This document shows positions 42,240-52,720 of a stretch of DNA of 64,000 bases, piece by piece. Numbering within the stretch: the first letter of the stretch is position 1; each line of letters opens with the position of its first letter. The translations under genes were made by a program, and so were the position numbers. This stretch comes from Blasia pusilla (lineage: Eukaryota > Marchantiophyta > Marchantiopsida > Blasiales): the NCBI GenBank assembly GCA_050084515.1, contig CM114274.1, positions 26,474,001 to 26,538,000 of the forward strand. The letters are read 5' to 3'. The notes under the pieces are model-generated. The model made no database searches, had not been told where the DNA came from, and saw only the letters and a program-made list of their open reading frames with translations.

Positions 42240-43224
42240 ATGTCAAGCAGTTCAGGTCCATCGCCTAACCCAAGACATGACATCGTGATGCCTTTGGTAG
42301 TGATGGTAATACCGTCATCCTCTGGGGAATCCCATCGCTCGCTCTTGCTCATCGGCGTTGGGTTCCATCAACCTCTGTACCAGGTCATCCCAAACCAAGC
42401 CAGGTCCGGCTTCCTTGAATGCATAGGAAGTGGGAAAACTCACAAATGTGGGAAAGTTTGCCCGTAGCATGCCAATCCTATTGACCTCAGTCAACGGCGG
42501 TCGATCATCATGCCTCCCTACATGTGATCGACGACCTGGATCTAGAATAGAATCCACCAACAAATCGGAGGAGCCTTCCACTCTAGCATACGCCCTCTGT
42601 AAAACCTCATGTGGCACCAAGTTGGTCCACCAAAGATGCGGGCAATGTCCTCGTGAACCTACACTTTCCGCATCCAACAACACTATTGGGCCAATCCATG
42701 TGCGCGACTGATGTGCACTCGTCACCACGTGGGACCTCGAATCAGTCTAAATCAGCACATTCTCAAGAATGTATGTTGGAGGACGGGACTAATGCTCTTG
42801 TAAATGTTGCAAGATCCGCATCATCTCCCAAAACAACCAAGACTGCAAGTCAGCTAATCCGCTACCCCGTCAAGCACCCAACTAGCCCTGACATGGCCAA
42901 CAAGCAATGACCAAGTCTATGGTCCCTACCTGCTCCAAGTCTTGCACCCCTAGCAATGAAATATCCCTCGGTAGGGAACTCTGCTATCCGTGGACAGCAG
43001 ACGCGAACAACAAGTCGGGAAAATCAGAGGCGTAATTAGGCCACATGATGAAGTGAAGCGCGCCTCGCAACATCATCAATCTCCACATACACGTATTGTT
43101 GTACGCATATTCCTGCCTGCAAAACAGTAGCTAATCCAGTGTTGATCCCTCGAAAGAGATCCAACACCCAAATACTCTCCTCTGGGATGCACCACACAAT
43201 GGGTGTGGTATCCAAGGGCGTCAT
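42240..43224 (-). pseudogene. C5-cytosine DNA methyltransferase domain, copy B
   Basis: Motif I: VLDLFRGINTGLATVLQAG (43176-43120; the second G of the usual DLFGG is R). Motif IV: IDLVIACWPCQG, catalytic Cys codon at 42893-42891, in frame with IDLVI here, unlike copy A. Motif VI: LENV at 42767-42756. The frame 42728-42315 then gives motif VIII-like SRGHCP...WWTNLVPH, DSILDPGRRS, LRANFPTFVSFPTSYAFKEA and finally ERAMGFP, the segment before motif IX. A +1 shift continues to GLGDGPELLDMDF and a stop near 42236. Several stops and shifts lie between motifs I and VI. The end of the domain, lost in copy A, is best preserved here. The PTFV...ER.MGFP side resembles DNMT3. Confidence 0.85.
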
Positions 43225-43520
43225 TATAGCACTCTAAGCTATCTTGGGTTCCTCTAACCCGTCACGCTCTAGTGCAAACTTCTTGCTCCACGCAACACCC
43301 ACATGCTGAGTGGCTAAGCGTCGAAGCTCCTCAATCGAGCCCCAAAGCGGCACTTCTCCTCCACGGACTGATGCAAAGATCATGACACTCCTCTCCCTAT
43401 AAATGTCAAGAATGGGAATATCCTCTGTATGGAGATGGCCCTCAATCAAATCACTAGGCCAAGTGATGGCACTGCTAAGATAGCCATCTCTCCTGGCCAA
43501 CGCTAGATCACTGCACCTGT
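43225..43520 (-). pseudogene. conserved linker, copy B
   Basis: Open frame 43500-43234 reads ITWPSDLIEGHLHTEDIP, SVRGGEVPLWGSIEELRRLA and LERDGLEEPKIA, then a stop and TPLDTTPIVWC leading into the methyltransferase. It aligns without large gaps to 6285-6594 in copy A. Confidence 0.7.
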
Positions 43521-43925
43521 GAATCGAACGAGAAATGAGCTAAGGCGCCCATAACCTAACTACCATCATGGTCTGTAGGACGTTGATTCCTCCTAGTAAT
43601 CCAGGGAAAACCCCATTAGGTACAACACTGCTCCACCAACCAAGATGTCATAGGACTCGACATCAGTCACTATCGCCTTGGCTCACACCATGGACTCGTC
43701 TGTAGGATGTCCCCGGAAAATACTCATCACGACCTCCTATCGGGTGATATACTATGTGGTACTTGCTCCACCCAAGGATGTCTGTATCCAAAACTGAAAA
43801 CGCTCCACATCGACCCTAGTCAGGCCCAAACCTTTGAATACCACTTTCCCCAACATCAAGGGTTTCGCTCCTCAATCCAACAAGATACAAGATGCGATGC
43901 AGACTAAAATCTCTACCTCCTAAAC
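43521..43925 (-). pseudogene. aspartic protease remnant, copy B
   Basis: Minus-strand text includes VDVERFQFWIQTSLGGAS (about 43820-43765) and the C-terminal block YDILVGGAVLYLMGFSLDY (about 43650-43595). The expected DSGA active-site stretch (about 43880) is damaged. It matches 5868-6228 of copy A. Confidence 0.7.
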
Positions 43926-44034
43926 TCACCAATTAGAAGACCTCCTCCCAGTTCTCCATTAAAAATACACGAGGAGAAGCCATGGCACGCTCTATCGCGC
44001 GTCTAGCAAGCATCTTCGCCATCCTAGCAGTCGT

Positions 44035-44378
44035 AGGAGGTAGAGCTTTTAGTCTGCATCGCATCTTGTGTCGTACACCCGCCGAGGTTATTCTAGCTGG
44101 CCGCTACACTATGTGAGTGTGGAGTTGGAGTTCATGCATCACGTTCAAAGGTGGTTGCAGAGGAGGTGATAGACCTGCCCTTGGAGCTTATGCTCGGCCG
44201 TCCACGTCAGATCATGGCAGGCTGCGATTGCTAGGATGGCGAAGATCTCTGCTAGAGGTAGAACTTTTAGTCCTCCAACTCCATGCTCACATAGTAAAGC
44301 GGCCAGCCAAAAAACCTCGGCGGGTGTACCTCCCAACGTCATAACATCGGAAGCATAAAATAAAGGAGCGCGATTCAC
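44035..44378. repeat. inverted duplication inside copy B
   Basis: 44274-44378 is in the element's minus orientation (ASDVMTLGGTPAEVFWLAAL), while 44072-44250 carries the equivalent stretch in plus orientation (compare 5573-5750 of copy A). About 44073-44130 and 44274-44331 therefore form a ~55-bp inverted repeat. A GAGGTAGA(A/G)CTTTTAGT block appears twice, near 44040 and 44258. Local inversion with duplication best explains it. Confidence 0.75.
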
Positions 44379-44400
44379 AACAGTGGCCGCCTATAACCAT

Positions 44401-44795
44401 CCTTTGTTAGTCATAGTTAAGTTAGAATCTATGACATGAAGCGCATAAGTGGAAAAGAATCAACTGAAAAGAGGAAAGACAAGATACATGAGATAAAGAT
44501 GAGAGTGGGGCCATAGATTGGTGAAAAGGAAGATAAGGATGAGGTTGAGGAAGATGAGGTTGGGACATTAGACTCCAAAGGAGATCTTCTCATGCTATGA
44601 GAGTAGGACATGTGGCATAAGGATAGGTAGAGCTAAATTTGTCTTCATTGTATCTATCTCTAAGTATATAAAGGAAGAGGAGAGGCCTTAAGGGCATTCT
44701 ACCTTTGAGCAACTCTAGAGTGGTTCCGTGAGGTGGAGAGCTACAATGGTATCCACGAGAAGATGTTTATGTTGAACAACTAGCTATAATTGATT
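44401..44795. other. spacer between copies B and C, no gene
   Basis: Purine-rich, AT-leaning. No domain is readable on either strand. It may be the highly degraded upstream part of copy C. Confidence 0.4.
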
Positions 44796-45545
44796 GAGTT
44801 TTATGGGGAGTTCATGGCTTGTGCGATCACATGCTTATAGATTAACCACCACACATTGTTGTGAGATCACCTTGAGATGGATAGTCTAGCGCATAGAGTG
44901 GTCTAGATGATGAAGAGGGATTTGCATGAGTGTGGCTTGCATTGTTACCTAGAAGATTCAGGCCTACGATTACCATGGTTGGAAATTACAAGTGGCAAGC
45001 AATCTAGCTTGCAAGCATCCTTTGCATCCTTTTCATCATCTTTTCTCCATGGATGAAAGTGAGATTTATATATGTCCAATTTCCATTCATTCCAAAAGTG
45101 TGGATGAAAGCATGTTCTGAATGGATAGAGACATTTGAATTAGTTATGCCCATGATATTTGAGATCTTGATTATTGCACAACATCAAGTATTTATTGAGG
45201 TATGCAACTATTTCAATAGATAGATAATGAAAAATGATCTAGATGATAAGGGAGACTACATCTACTTGCAACATAAGACTTTGTTGATATTGGATGTTAC
45301 GATAGGGTGCACCATTTTGAGGATGCATGAGGTGTTGCGATCAATCATTGTCTTGTTAGAGAAACATGATGGAAAGAAAATATATGCAATTGCACACGAT
45401 GTCACCCCTCAAGTATTGATGGGACTTTATTATGTGGATCAATAAGAGGTGCAATCACTATATATGCTAGTTTGTGAAGCATAGAGTATGTAGTTGCTCG
45501 ATATACTTGGATAGATAGAGCATTCATCCCAATAGATTGAGGAGG
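44796..45545 (+). pseudogene. integrase core and C-terminal domain, copy C of the gypsy family
   Basis: Plus-strand text includes EFYGEFMACAITCL, DHLEMDSLAHRVV, then HECGLHCYLEDSGLRLPWLE, separated by stops. This is the last third of a gypsy integrase core; the expected catalytic Glu (LAER) reads His (LAHR). From 45227 an open frame DYIYLQHKTLLILDVTIGCT continues the integrase C-terminal domain, alignable with 41400-41520 of copy B. The PHD finger is mostly deleted: only a remnant MLVCE near 45460 is left. Multiple stops mean it is dead. Confidence 0.75.
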
Positions 45546-45976
45546 TCTTAAACTTGAGTTTGTAGGTTTTATGCTCCTTTAGGGTCTATTTTGGGACTAT
45601 TTTGGGTATTTCTATTTTTTTGATAGTTTACTTTCTATGGTGGAAGATGCCTCTTGACCGTTATAGAGGGCTAGGGCTAGAGAGGTAACCTATATGCACA
45701 AGCTCATTCTTTCTTTCTTGAACCTTTTTCCATAAGATAGGAGAACTATGGTCTTCTCTTGCAATCCCCAAGCCTCACACAATGAGAGTGGATTTGGTTT
45801 TGAGAGAGGAGAGAGATTTGTGATATGAGAGTGTTAATGCAATTCACATTTATTGGATGATGTTTTAGTATATAATCGTATGTATATGGTTTTCATCCTT
45901 GTGTATGGTTTCTAGGTTGTTGAGCTTATTAGATGATCGCAACAATATAGAGTTTGTGGCAATGCATATGCACTTG
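45545..45976 (+). repeat. 3' LTR of copy C
   Basis: Follows the integrase fragment in the correct order. Shares the GAGGTAACC, CTCATTCTTTCTTTCTTGAACC, GGAGAACTATGGTC and GAGAGTGGATTTGG blocks with the other LTRs, and ends near ATGCATATGCAC. More diverged and shorter than the LTR of copy B; both borders are approximate. Confidence 0.65.
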
Positions 45977-47845
45977 ACGCCTTTGATAGTGAGAACATGG
46001 TTTCTCAAGCTAAAATCCAACTCCATTATCTAAATTATCCTTATGACTCTTTCATATTTAGGCCATAGTAGCTAAAGAGAAAAATCTCTACTCAAGCATG
46101 ATACTCTATTGATGCATGGCTGATCTCTTTGGGGTGGACATGGCTATTTGATTATCTTCATTGAAATTTACTTTCCTTTTTCTTTTTTATTTATTGAGAG
46201 AAAATATAGGATTCTCAATACGATTTTTCATATCCAGAGGTGGTGCCTCTACATTGTAAAATAAGGTGCCCAAGTTGTACACAATACTCCGTAGAGCCCT
46301 TTTTTGTGAACCAAATCTCCTCCCATAGATATGATTTTCACAAGAAAATTTCTATCTCTATTTCTGTTCCACTATATGTATGTACCCACAAAGTACTTGA
46401 AGAAATATTAGGCCATGTCCATATTTATTCATAAATTTAAAGAAATGTGAAATATCAAGAATGCACCTCTTATATAGATGGATGTCTTAAGTGCTTTTAT
46501 TCCTTATTGATCCTTGGAGTATGGCGATAATAAGATCATTATCAATTCCCATTGTTCCATTATTATCTAATTTATCAATATTGACTCTAATAGTATTTTT
46601 AGATCCTTTCTTAACCACGTTCAATTTTGGTTTCAATCATACCTTCCTAGCTTTACTAGATGACTCAAATATGTTAGTTAGTATAACTCATCCTTCCTAG
46701 GATGTCTTGATACTTGAAATATGACTTATTATTTTGAAATTGATGGTAATGGATAAGTAATGGATAACTTGTCTTGCCCTCTTGTTCCACACTCTAACCT
46801 CTATGTTGGTGGAATATCCTTATATAAGGGATTTGTCAAATCATTGCATGCAATTGGATCTCATATTTCATAATACATAAATAAGTTCTTGATCTCTAAC
46901 TTCCATTTGGAATATTTAAAAAAAATTCTGGCCAAAATAATTTGAAGATTGTCAAATAATTTTGTTAAACTTTGATTTCTAGAGATTGGAAAGTTGAAAT
47001 TGGATGTTTTCAATAAATATTAATCATAAACATTCAATTTCTTATCCACTATTCATAGTATTCAATTACTTCTATAAAATTTATAAAAAACTAAAATTTA
47101 ATGTTAAAATTATAAGCTTTTTTATGAAGAAAATAACTTTGCACTTCCTTATCCTCATTTATTGAGTATAAAACACTTATTTAAGTTTTATACTCACCTG
47201 AATGCATGAGTATGGAACTCTCACTTATTCCAAATGACCTTGTTTTTATCTTTGCCTGCCCTACTTAAAAGCTGGTCTCGCCTCCTCTTATATATCTGAA
47301 TAAAATATTTGAAAAATATTACTTACGAAACCAATAACTCTATTTCTGGAAAATTATACCTTTATATCTCCCTATCCTTCATTAAATATGAATTTTTTTG
47401 GAAACTATGTAAGACCTTATTTTGTTCCTCCTTCCCCACCTTTATTAAAAATTGAAAAATCTTCTTAAATTAGTTGTAAAGCCTAATAGACAAAAGTCGA
47501 AAGCTTAGTAATGCGTCAACATGTAAGGTGCTAACAAAAGTTATAAAACATACGAATAGTTTTGGGAATCCTTCTATATGAAAGAAGCTAAGATTGCCAT
47601 GATAATTTCATAGGAATGTATATGAGAATAAAATAGAATTATTTCTATTTTTATATTCCTTCGAAGGACCTTTATAAGTGGATAATATTAGATATAGATT
47701 CGTAGAGCAACATGTTGTTGTAAATTGGATTTTTTTCTCTTACTTGGTTAGTATTGTGTTATTTTATTGATTTAATATTGACATATTAGATAGAAAATTA
47801 ATATTTTGTTTTTTTAAAAGCACAATGGAATCCTTTGAATCACAA

Positions 47846-47889
<44 letters not shown>

Positions 47890-49480
47890 TGGTTATGTAA
47901 AAGATGTATTATTATGTTCTTGGGATGAATTAGGCCAAAGGGATCCTATCATGGTTGTGCAAAAGTAGACAAGTCCTCATATGTCCAGGGACATGAGTTC
48001 TAAGAGGTGGGACCCATATTTATCGTCCATGATGGAAGGCAAGATAAGGATGAGTGGAGCAATGAGGAAGGAGGGAGTAGAGGTGGAGGGAGGAAGAAAA
48101 TGGGGGAGTATGGAACACAAAGCCAAGTAAGGGAAAGCAAAGAGAAGGGAAAGGTGGGGCCCATATGGACAAGTCCTTACATAGAACGGACATGGACTTT
48201 GTCCACATGCAACCTTCGATCCTATATATATATATAGGGTTTTCCCCTCCCCTTTGGAAAAAGTGGAGGACTAATGCATCTTCCCCCTTTCCCTTCCTAG
48301 TCTCATAAGACTACACACGGATAAGTCTGTGTCCGTAGGTTTATGTCTGTCCCTAGGACGGACATGTCCTTGTGGGCTTGGGTACCCATGGCCTACAACC
48401 GAGCCCTCCCCGACCAAAACGTAGACTCGGGCTCAGCCAGCCGCACCCACTCTAAGAACATGTTGCCCATTTTGTAGCGCGTCCTAAGCCCGTGGCACGC
48501 CCGCAAGGCGGGCTTTGTGCTTGTCTTGTGCACACTAGAGCCCACCTTGTATGGGCTTGGTTAGAGGCCAGTGCGCGCTTAGGACATGTGGTTGTGGGCT
48601 ATATGCGGGCCATTCCTACCGCCTCCCCTAATTTGATCCCACATCGCTTTCTACGGGCCACCAAGGTACTGGAGAAAATTGGGCGAGGGACCCAATGGGT
48701 ATGTCCATTTCCGTGCAACCATGTATCCTCATCACCGTCATTGTCATTCCCTATCATCTTTGAGGAAATAGAGAGAGCTAGCCCCATCTTTTTGATATTC
48801 CTCGTCTGTAATCATCCTCTCCAGTTTGTTTATCTCTAGACCTCTTGAGAGGATAGGAAAAGAGATGGGATGACAAATATTGACTCTCCCCCTCTCTATA
48901 ATCTCTCTTATTTTCATTTGCAAAGGAACAAAGAGTGTAGTTTTGTTTCTCCTCCACTATCTCATATCTTCTCTCCTCTTGAGAATTCATTCCCTTTGTA
49001 ATATTTAGAACATTCAGGAGATAAGGTTACCTTGAGTTTTAGGAGGGTCCATTGTATTCCTAATTTAGGAGGTCATAATGATCTACTAACTTAGAAGTGA
49101 TCTACGTATAGAGAACATTCCGCTTTGTGTATTGAGTGGAAATATTGGAGAGGCTTCCCTCGTTTGTGTGTTTTATGGCACATAGTTTTGCCACTAAATT
49201 TTTGTTATGCCATTTATGTTTATAAGGTTGCAGGGGACATGACATTAAAGGAATTTTCCTTCTTGTATAAGCCTTGCCTTAATGTTCACATATTTTGGTT
49301 TCCATAGATACCATTAATAAAGAGATATAGAGAGTTAAATTTGTAATTGGATTGAGAGAGTGAGACATTAACAAAGATTACCGTCGAGGTCCCAAAGAGA
49401 GGTATATCACTTAGAACCTTTTTTTTTCCTATCTTAAAGTTTAGATATTCCATATATCGACACATATTTGACGAAGGCTA
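45977..49480. other. AT-rich, no gene; possible LTR-like unit 47940-49110
   Basis: 45.98-47.85 kb holds nothing recognisable. 47851-47887 is a (TA)n microsatellite. 47940-49110 begins with a TCCTCATATGTCC block, has a TATA run (about 48222-48236) followed by CCCTCCCCTTT, and a GC-rich stretch (48360-48620) with a small GCCCGC/GCGGGC hairpin near 48500; the style is that of a retrotransposon LTR. Related phrases recur at 52050-52330. Confidence 0.35.
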
Positions 49481-50058
49481 TATATCGTTTAGGCATTAAG
49501 GCTTAAAGTGTGAATATCTAATGGCTGTTGTTTTTTTGTATAAGTTAAGTATCATGAATGTTGTTAATAAGTTATTTTGTACAAAAGAACCATAAACTAA
49601 ACTAGAGAAGGGATTCGAATAATCATCTCTGATAAGGTGTAAAAACCCTTGTAGTCAAAATTGGAAGCACCAATATTAAAGAATATATGTCCACATCTAT
49701 GGTTATAAGAATAAGGATATCGTTAAGGGGTCTAAGTATGATATGACGTAAACCAATGGTTGTTGAATATATATCGTTTAGGCATTAAGGCTTAAAGTAT
49801 GAATATCTAATGGTTGTTGTTTTTTGTATAAGTTAAGTATCATGAATGTTGTTAATAAGTTATTTTGTACAAAAGAACCATAAACTAAACTAGAGAAGGG
49901 ATTCGAATAATCATCTCTGATAAGGTGTAAAAACCCTTGTAGTCAAAATTGGAAGCACCAATATTAAAGAATATATGTCCACATCTATGGTTATAAGAAT
50001 AAGGATATCGTTAAGGGGTCTAAGTATGATATGACGTAAACCAATGGTTGTTGAATAT
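49481..50058 (+). repeat. tandem duplication, 289-bp unit, nearly identical
   Basis: Unit 1 is 49481-49769, unit 2 is 49770-50058. By eye they differ only at a T-run length and a couple of transitions (AAAGTGTG / AAAGTATG; GGCTGTTG / GGTTGTTG). The near-identity in otherwise decayed DNA suggests a recent event. No coding content. Confidence 0.92.
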
Positions 50059-50204
50059 AATTTAAAATAAATTAATTAAGTTTTTTACAAGGATGGTAAG
50101 TATTCAAACTTTAGGAAAGCTTTGAATCCAAAGAGAAGAGTATTTGCTCATAAGGAAGGTGGCACATCTGTTTATAGTCAATCAACCAATATTCATAGAT
50201 TGCC

Positions 50205-50751
50205 TTCGATGAGGTAAGAGAACATCCTAAAGAGGAGGTCAAGGTTGACCCACTAAGGATTAGGGTAACATAAGAGAACATGTTCAATCTTGTTGTGGGC
50301 TTATTTGGACCTATATTGGAGTACTTACTATTTTGGGTAAGATTCTACTATGATCATAATTGAGTTTTCATTTCTAGAAATGACCCTTGATCCACTATTG
50401 CATGTCAAAATCCATAATTTTGTGCCTATGTCATCAAGGAGAGAGTTTGGGAAAGGGAAGGGGTATACCCAAGGAGAGTGAGCTTGAGAGCTCATTCTCT
50501 CTTTCTTGAACCTCTTGCCATGAGACGATGGACTTATGGTCCTCTTTGCCTTATGATTAATCCAAACCTTTCACTCAGAGTGTGGATTTGGTTGAACAAG
50601 AGAGAGATATGGAATGTATAAGAGATTTGATGTCTCTCGATTTATTGGAGATATTTTGGTGGATGATTTTCTATGTGTTTATATATTAGGAGTCAGTATG
50701 GATCTTGGGTTTTGTGTTTGTATTTGGTGACAGTGATGTATGCGCACAACA
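50205..50751 (+). repeat. isolated (solo) LTR of the gypsy family
   Basis: Blocks GGAGGTCAAGG, TTGGGAAAGGGAAGGGGTATAC, GAGCTCATTCTCTCTTTCTTG and GGAGATATTTTGGTGGATG match the other LTRs in order, and it ends GCGCACAACA at 50751. No internal region is adjacent on either side, so it is probably a product of LTR-LTR recombination. The left edge is approximate. Confidence 0.7.
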
Positions 50752-50929
50752 AAGATATGCCAAATCCAAAGGTATTCCGAAGAATTTATGTTACAAAAGG
50801 ATCAACTCTTGTACTTAGTTTACATGCTTCTTGACATTCTTGCAAGTTTTCCATGGATAATGGTCCACTTCTTGGGATAGAAGGCGTGTACACATTCCTC
50901 ATTTTTTTGAATTTTTTTTTCCATGTTTG

Positions 50930-52720
50930 CGCCTACTTTATGTCTAGTTTTTGAGACAAATTTGTATGAGTTATTTGGGATTCCAATGCGAGTAGACTAT
51001 AGTTTGGGATTGTCCCAAACTTTATGAGTCAATTCAGAGTAAGTTGCGAATCTGGAAAGATGTGAAAGACACAAAAACATCTTATATTGAGATTTACAAG
51101 GGTGCCTTGCAAATGACTTGCAAACTGCAAGTTGCAAATATTGCAACTTGAGATTGGTAAGAGACATGACTTATTCATTAAAATCTCTCAAAGCAAGAGT
51201 TAAGGAAAACTTGAAAATAACTCATGAAGGAACTTGCAAAGACACTCACAAATGCATTCATAAACAATGAAACCTATACCATTAATTCCCCTTTCGCCTC
51301 CAAACTGGTCCATTTTTTTCCCAACTTTTTCACATTACTATCTTGACTTTGTAACTTGTTTCTTTCTTTAGTGGATTTTAGTCTTGGGTATTTTTTTTAA
51401 ATATTGAAGAACATGTGGATGAGTAAGGTTCAAGTAATAATATTTTTCCATGATAATTTATTTAAAATAAAATATATTAATTATAAAAATAGAAGCAAAG
51501 GCATCCCTCCAAATAAGGGAAGGTGCCAAATCTCCTGTGCAGAAGTGTTTTATAAATCTAAAAATGAATCCAAACTTAGAAAAAGAGGAGCATAAAATCA
51601 CTACTTTTTCACTGTAAGAAACTATTACTTTAACTCCTCATTTAATAATTACTCTGTAACTATTTCCAAACTTTGGATAAGTGAGTTACAAATCAAATTT
51701 TTGCAACTATTTAGACTAGCAAGCCCAAAATTGAATTGCAAAGCTTAAAAAAAGTTACGAATCATCTTATAAACTATATTTATTGAACTAGGATAAAATT
51801 ATGATTGAAGTGCGAGTATAAGAAGATGGAACTTGCAATCCGCATTGCTCTCTAATCCTCAATTTTGCAACTTAAATGGGAGTGCATGATTCCCAAATTT
51901 GTGAGTCCACTACCACTATAAGAAGACTAAGTTACACCTCACGTAACCCAAAAAGTGGCTATGAATATGGTACTAGTAAGAAATAAGAGATATTTGGATT
52001 GATGGTCGTGAGAAGATCTAGAGGGATCGTCAATAGTTTAAGGTTGCACAAAAATGGACTTGTCCATCTATGGGACGAACGTGCCCAACAAGTCCATCAC
52101 CCATGTTGTTTTAGTATCTTGGTTTTCTGCCTGGGCTTTGGACGCAGGAACACGTGTAGGCTTGGATGAAGGGAGGCTGGTGGGGATCAAACGGGTATGC
52201 AAGTTGTGAGCCCACACCTAGCCCGTATAAGGCCAAGCGCCGGCCTTGTGCGCGTCATAGGAGGGCTTGATGCGGGCCAATACATACCTATGTAGGCGAG
52301 GTACGGGCTTGGTGGTTACAAATTTGTTGTGTCATAGATAGGATCTTGGCAAGTTAATTTAGATTGTTCAAGTGTTACATTAATGACATTGTAGTCTTCA
52401 GTTCCACCATTGATACTACCATGAATTGTATCTTGCTTGTGGTTGATTTTTTAGTCCAATTATCAAAATTGTAGGTACTTTGCTACTATCTTATGATTGC
52501 AATTTGTGAGTGTAGTTAAGGAAACTAGCTTGCAACTAATTTGTGACCGCCAATAAACTTACAGGTATAATATATTTTGCGAGGCTTAACAGTCACAAGC
52601 TATTCGTGAGTGTCATAACTCATTAAAAGCGATAACTTTGCAAATCTTGGAATTCCCAAATCAACATTTGTGAATCCCAAAACCAAACTCTTGGCTAGAA
52701 AATCTCCTTATGCCTCTAAT
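50930..52720. repeat. region rich in TTGCAA-type motifs, possible non-autonomous element
   Basis: TTGCAA, ACTTGCAA and GTTGCAA words recur in both orientations at about 51108-51275, 51700-51880 and 52475-52690 around featureless AT-rich DNA. A CACTATAAGAAG block near 51914 recalls a CACTA terminus. No transposase is seen. 52050-52330 is a GC-rich island that echoes 48360-48620. Confidence 0.35.

Larger units (their letters stand above)
40189..44400 (-). mobile_element. methyltransferase-bearing gypsy element, copy B
   Basis: Minus-strand copy reading from about 44400 to an LTR ending at 40189. Order: conserved protease-upstream segment (rearranged), protease, linker, cytosine methyltransferase, beginning of RT, a deletion that removes the rest of RT, RNase H and the integrase core, then integrase C-terminal domain, PHD finger, polypurine tract, LTR. 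GACTA at 40184-40188 is the base run just outside the LTR. The 5' LTR and gag are missing. It complements copy A, which lacks the 3' half. Confidence 0.88.
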
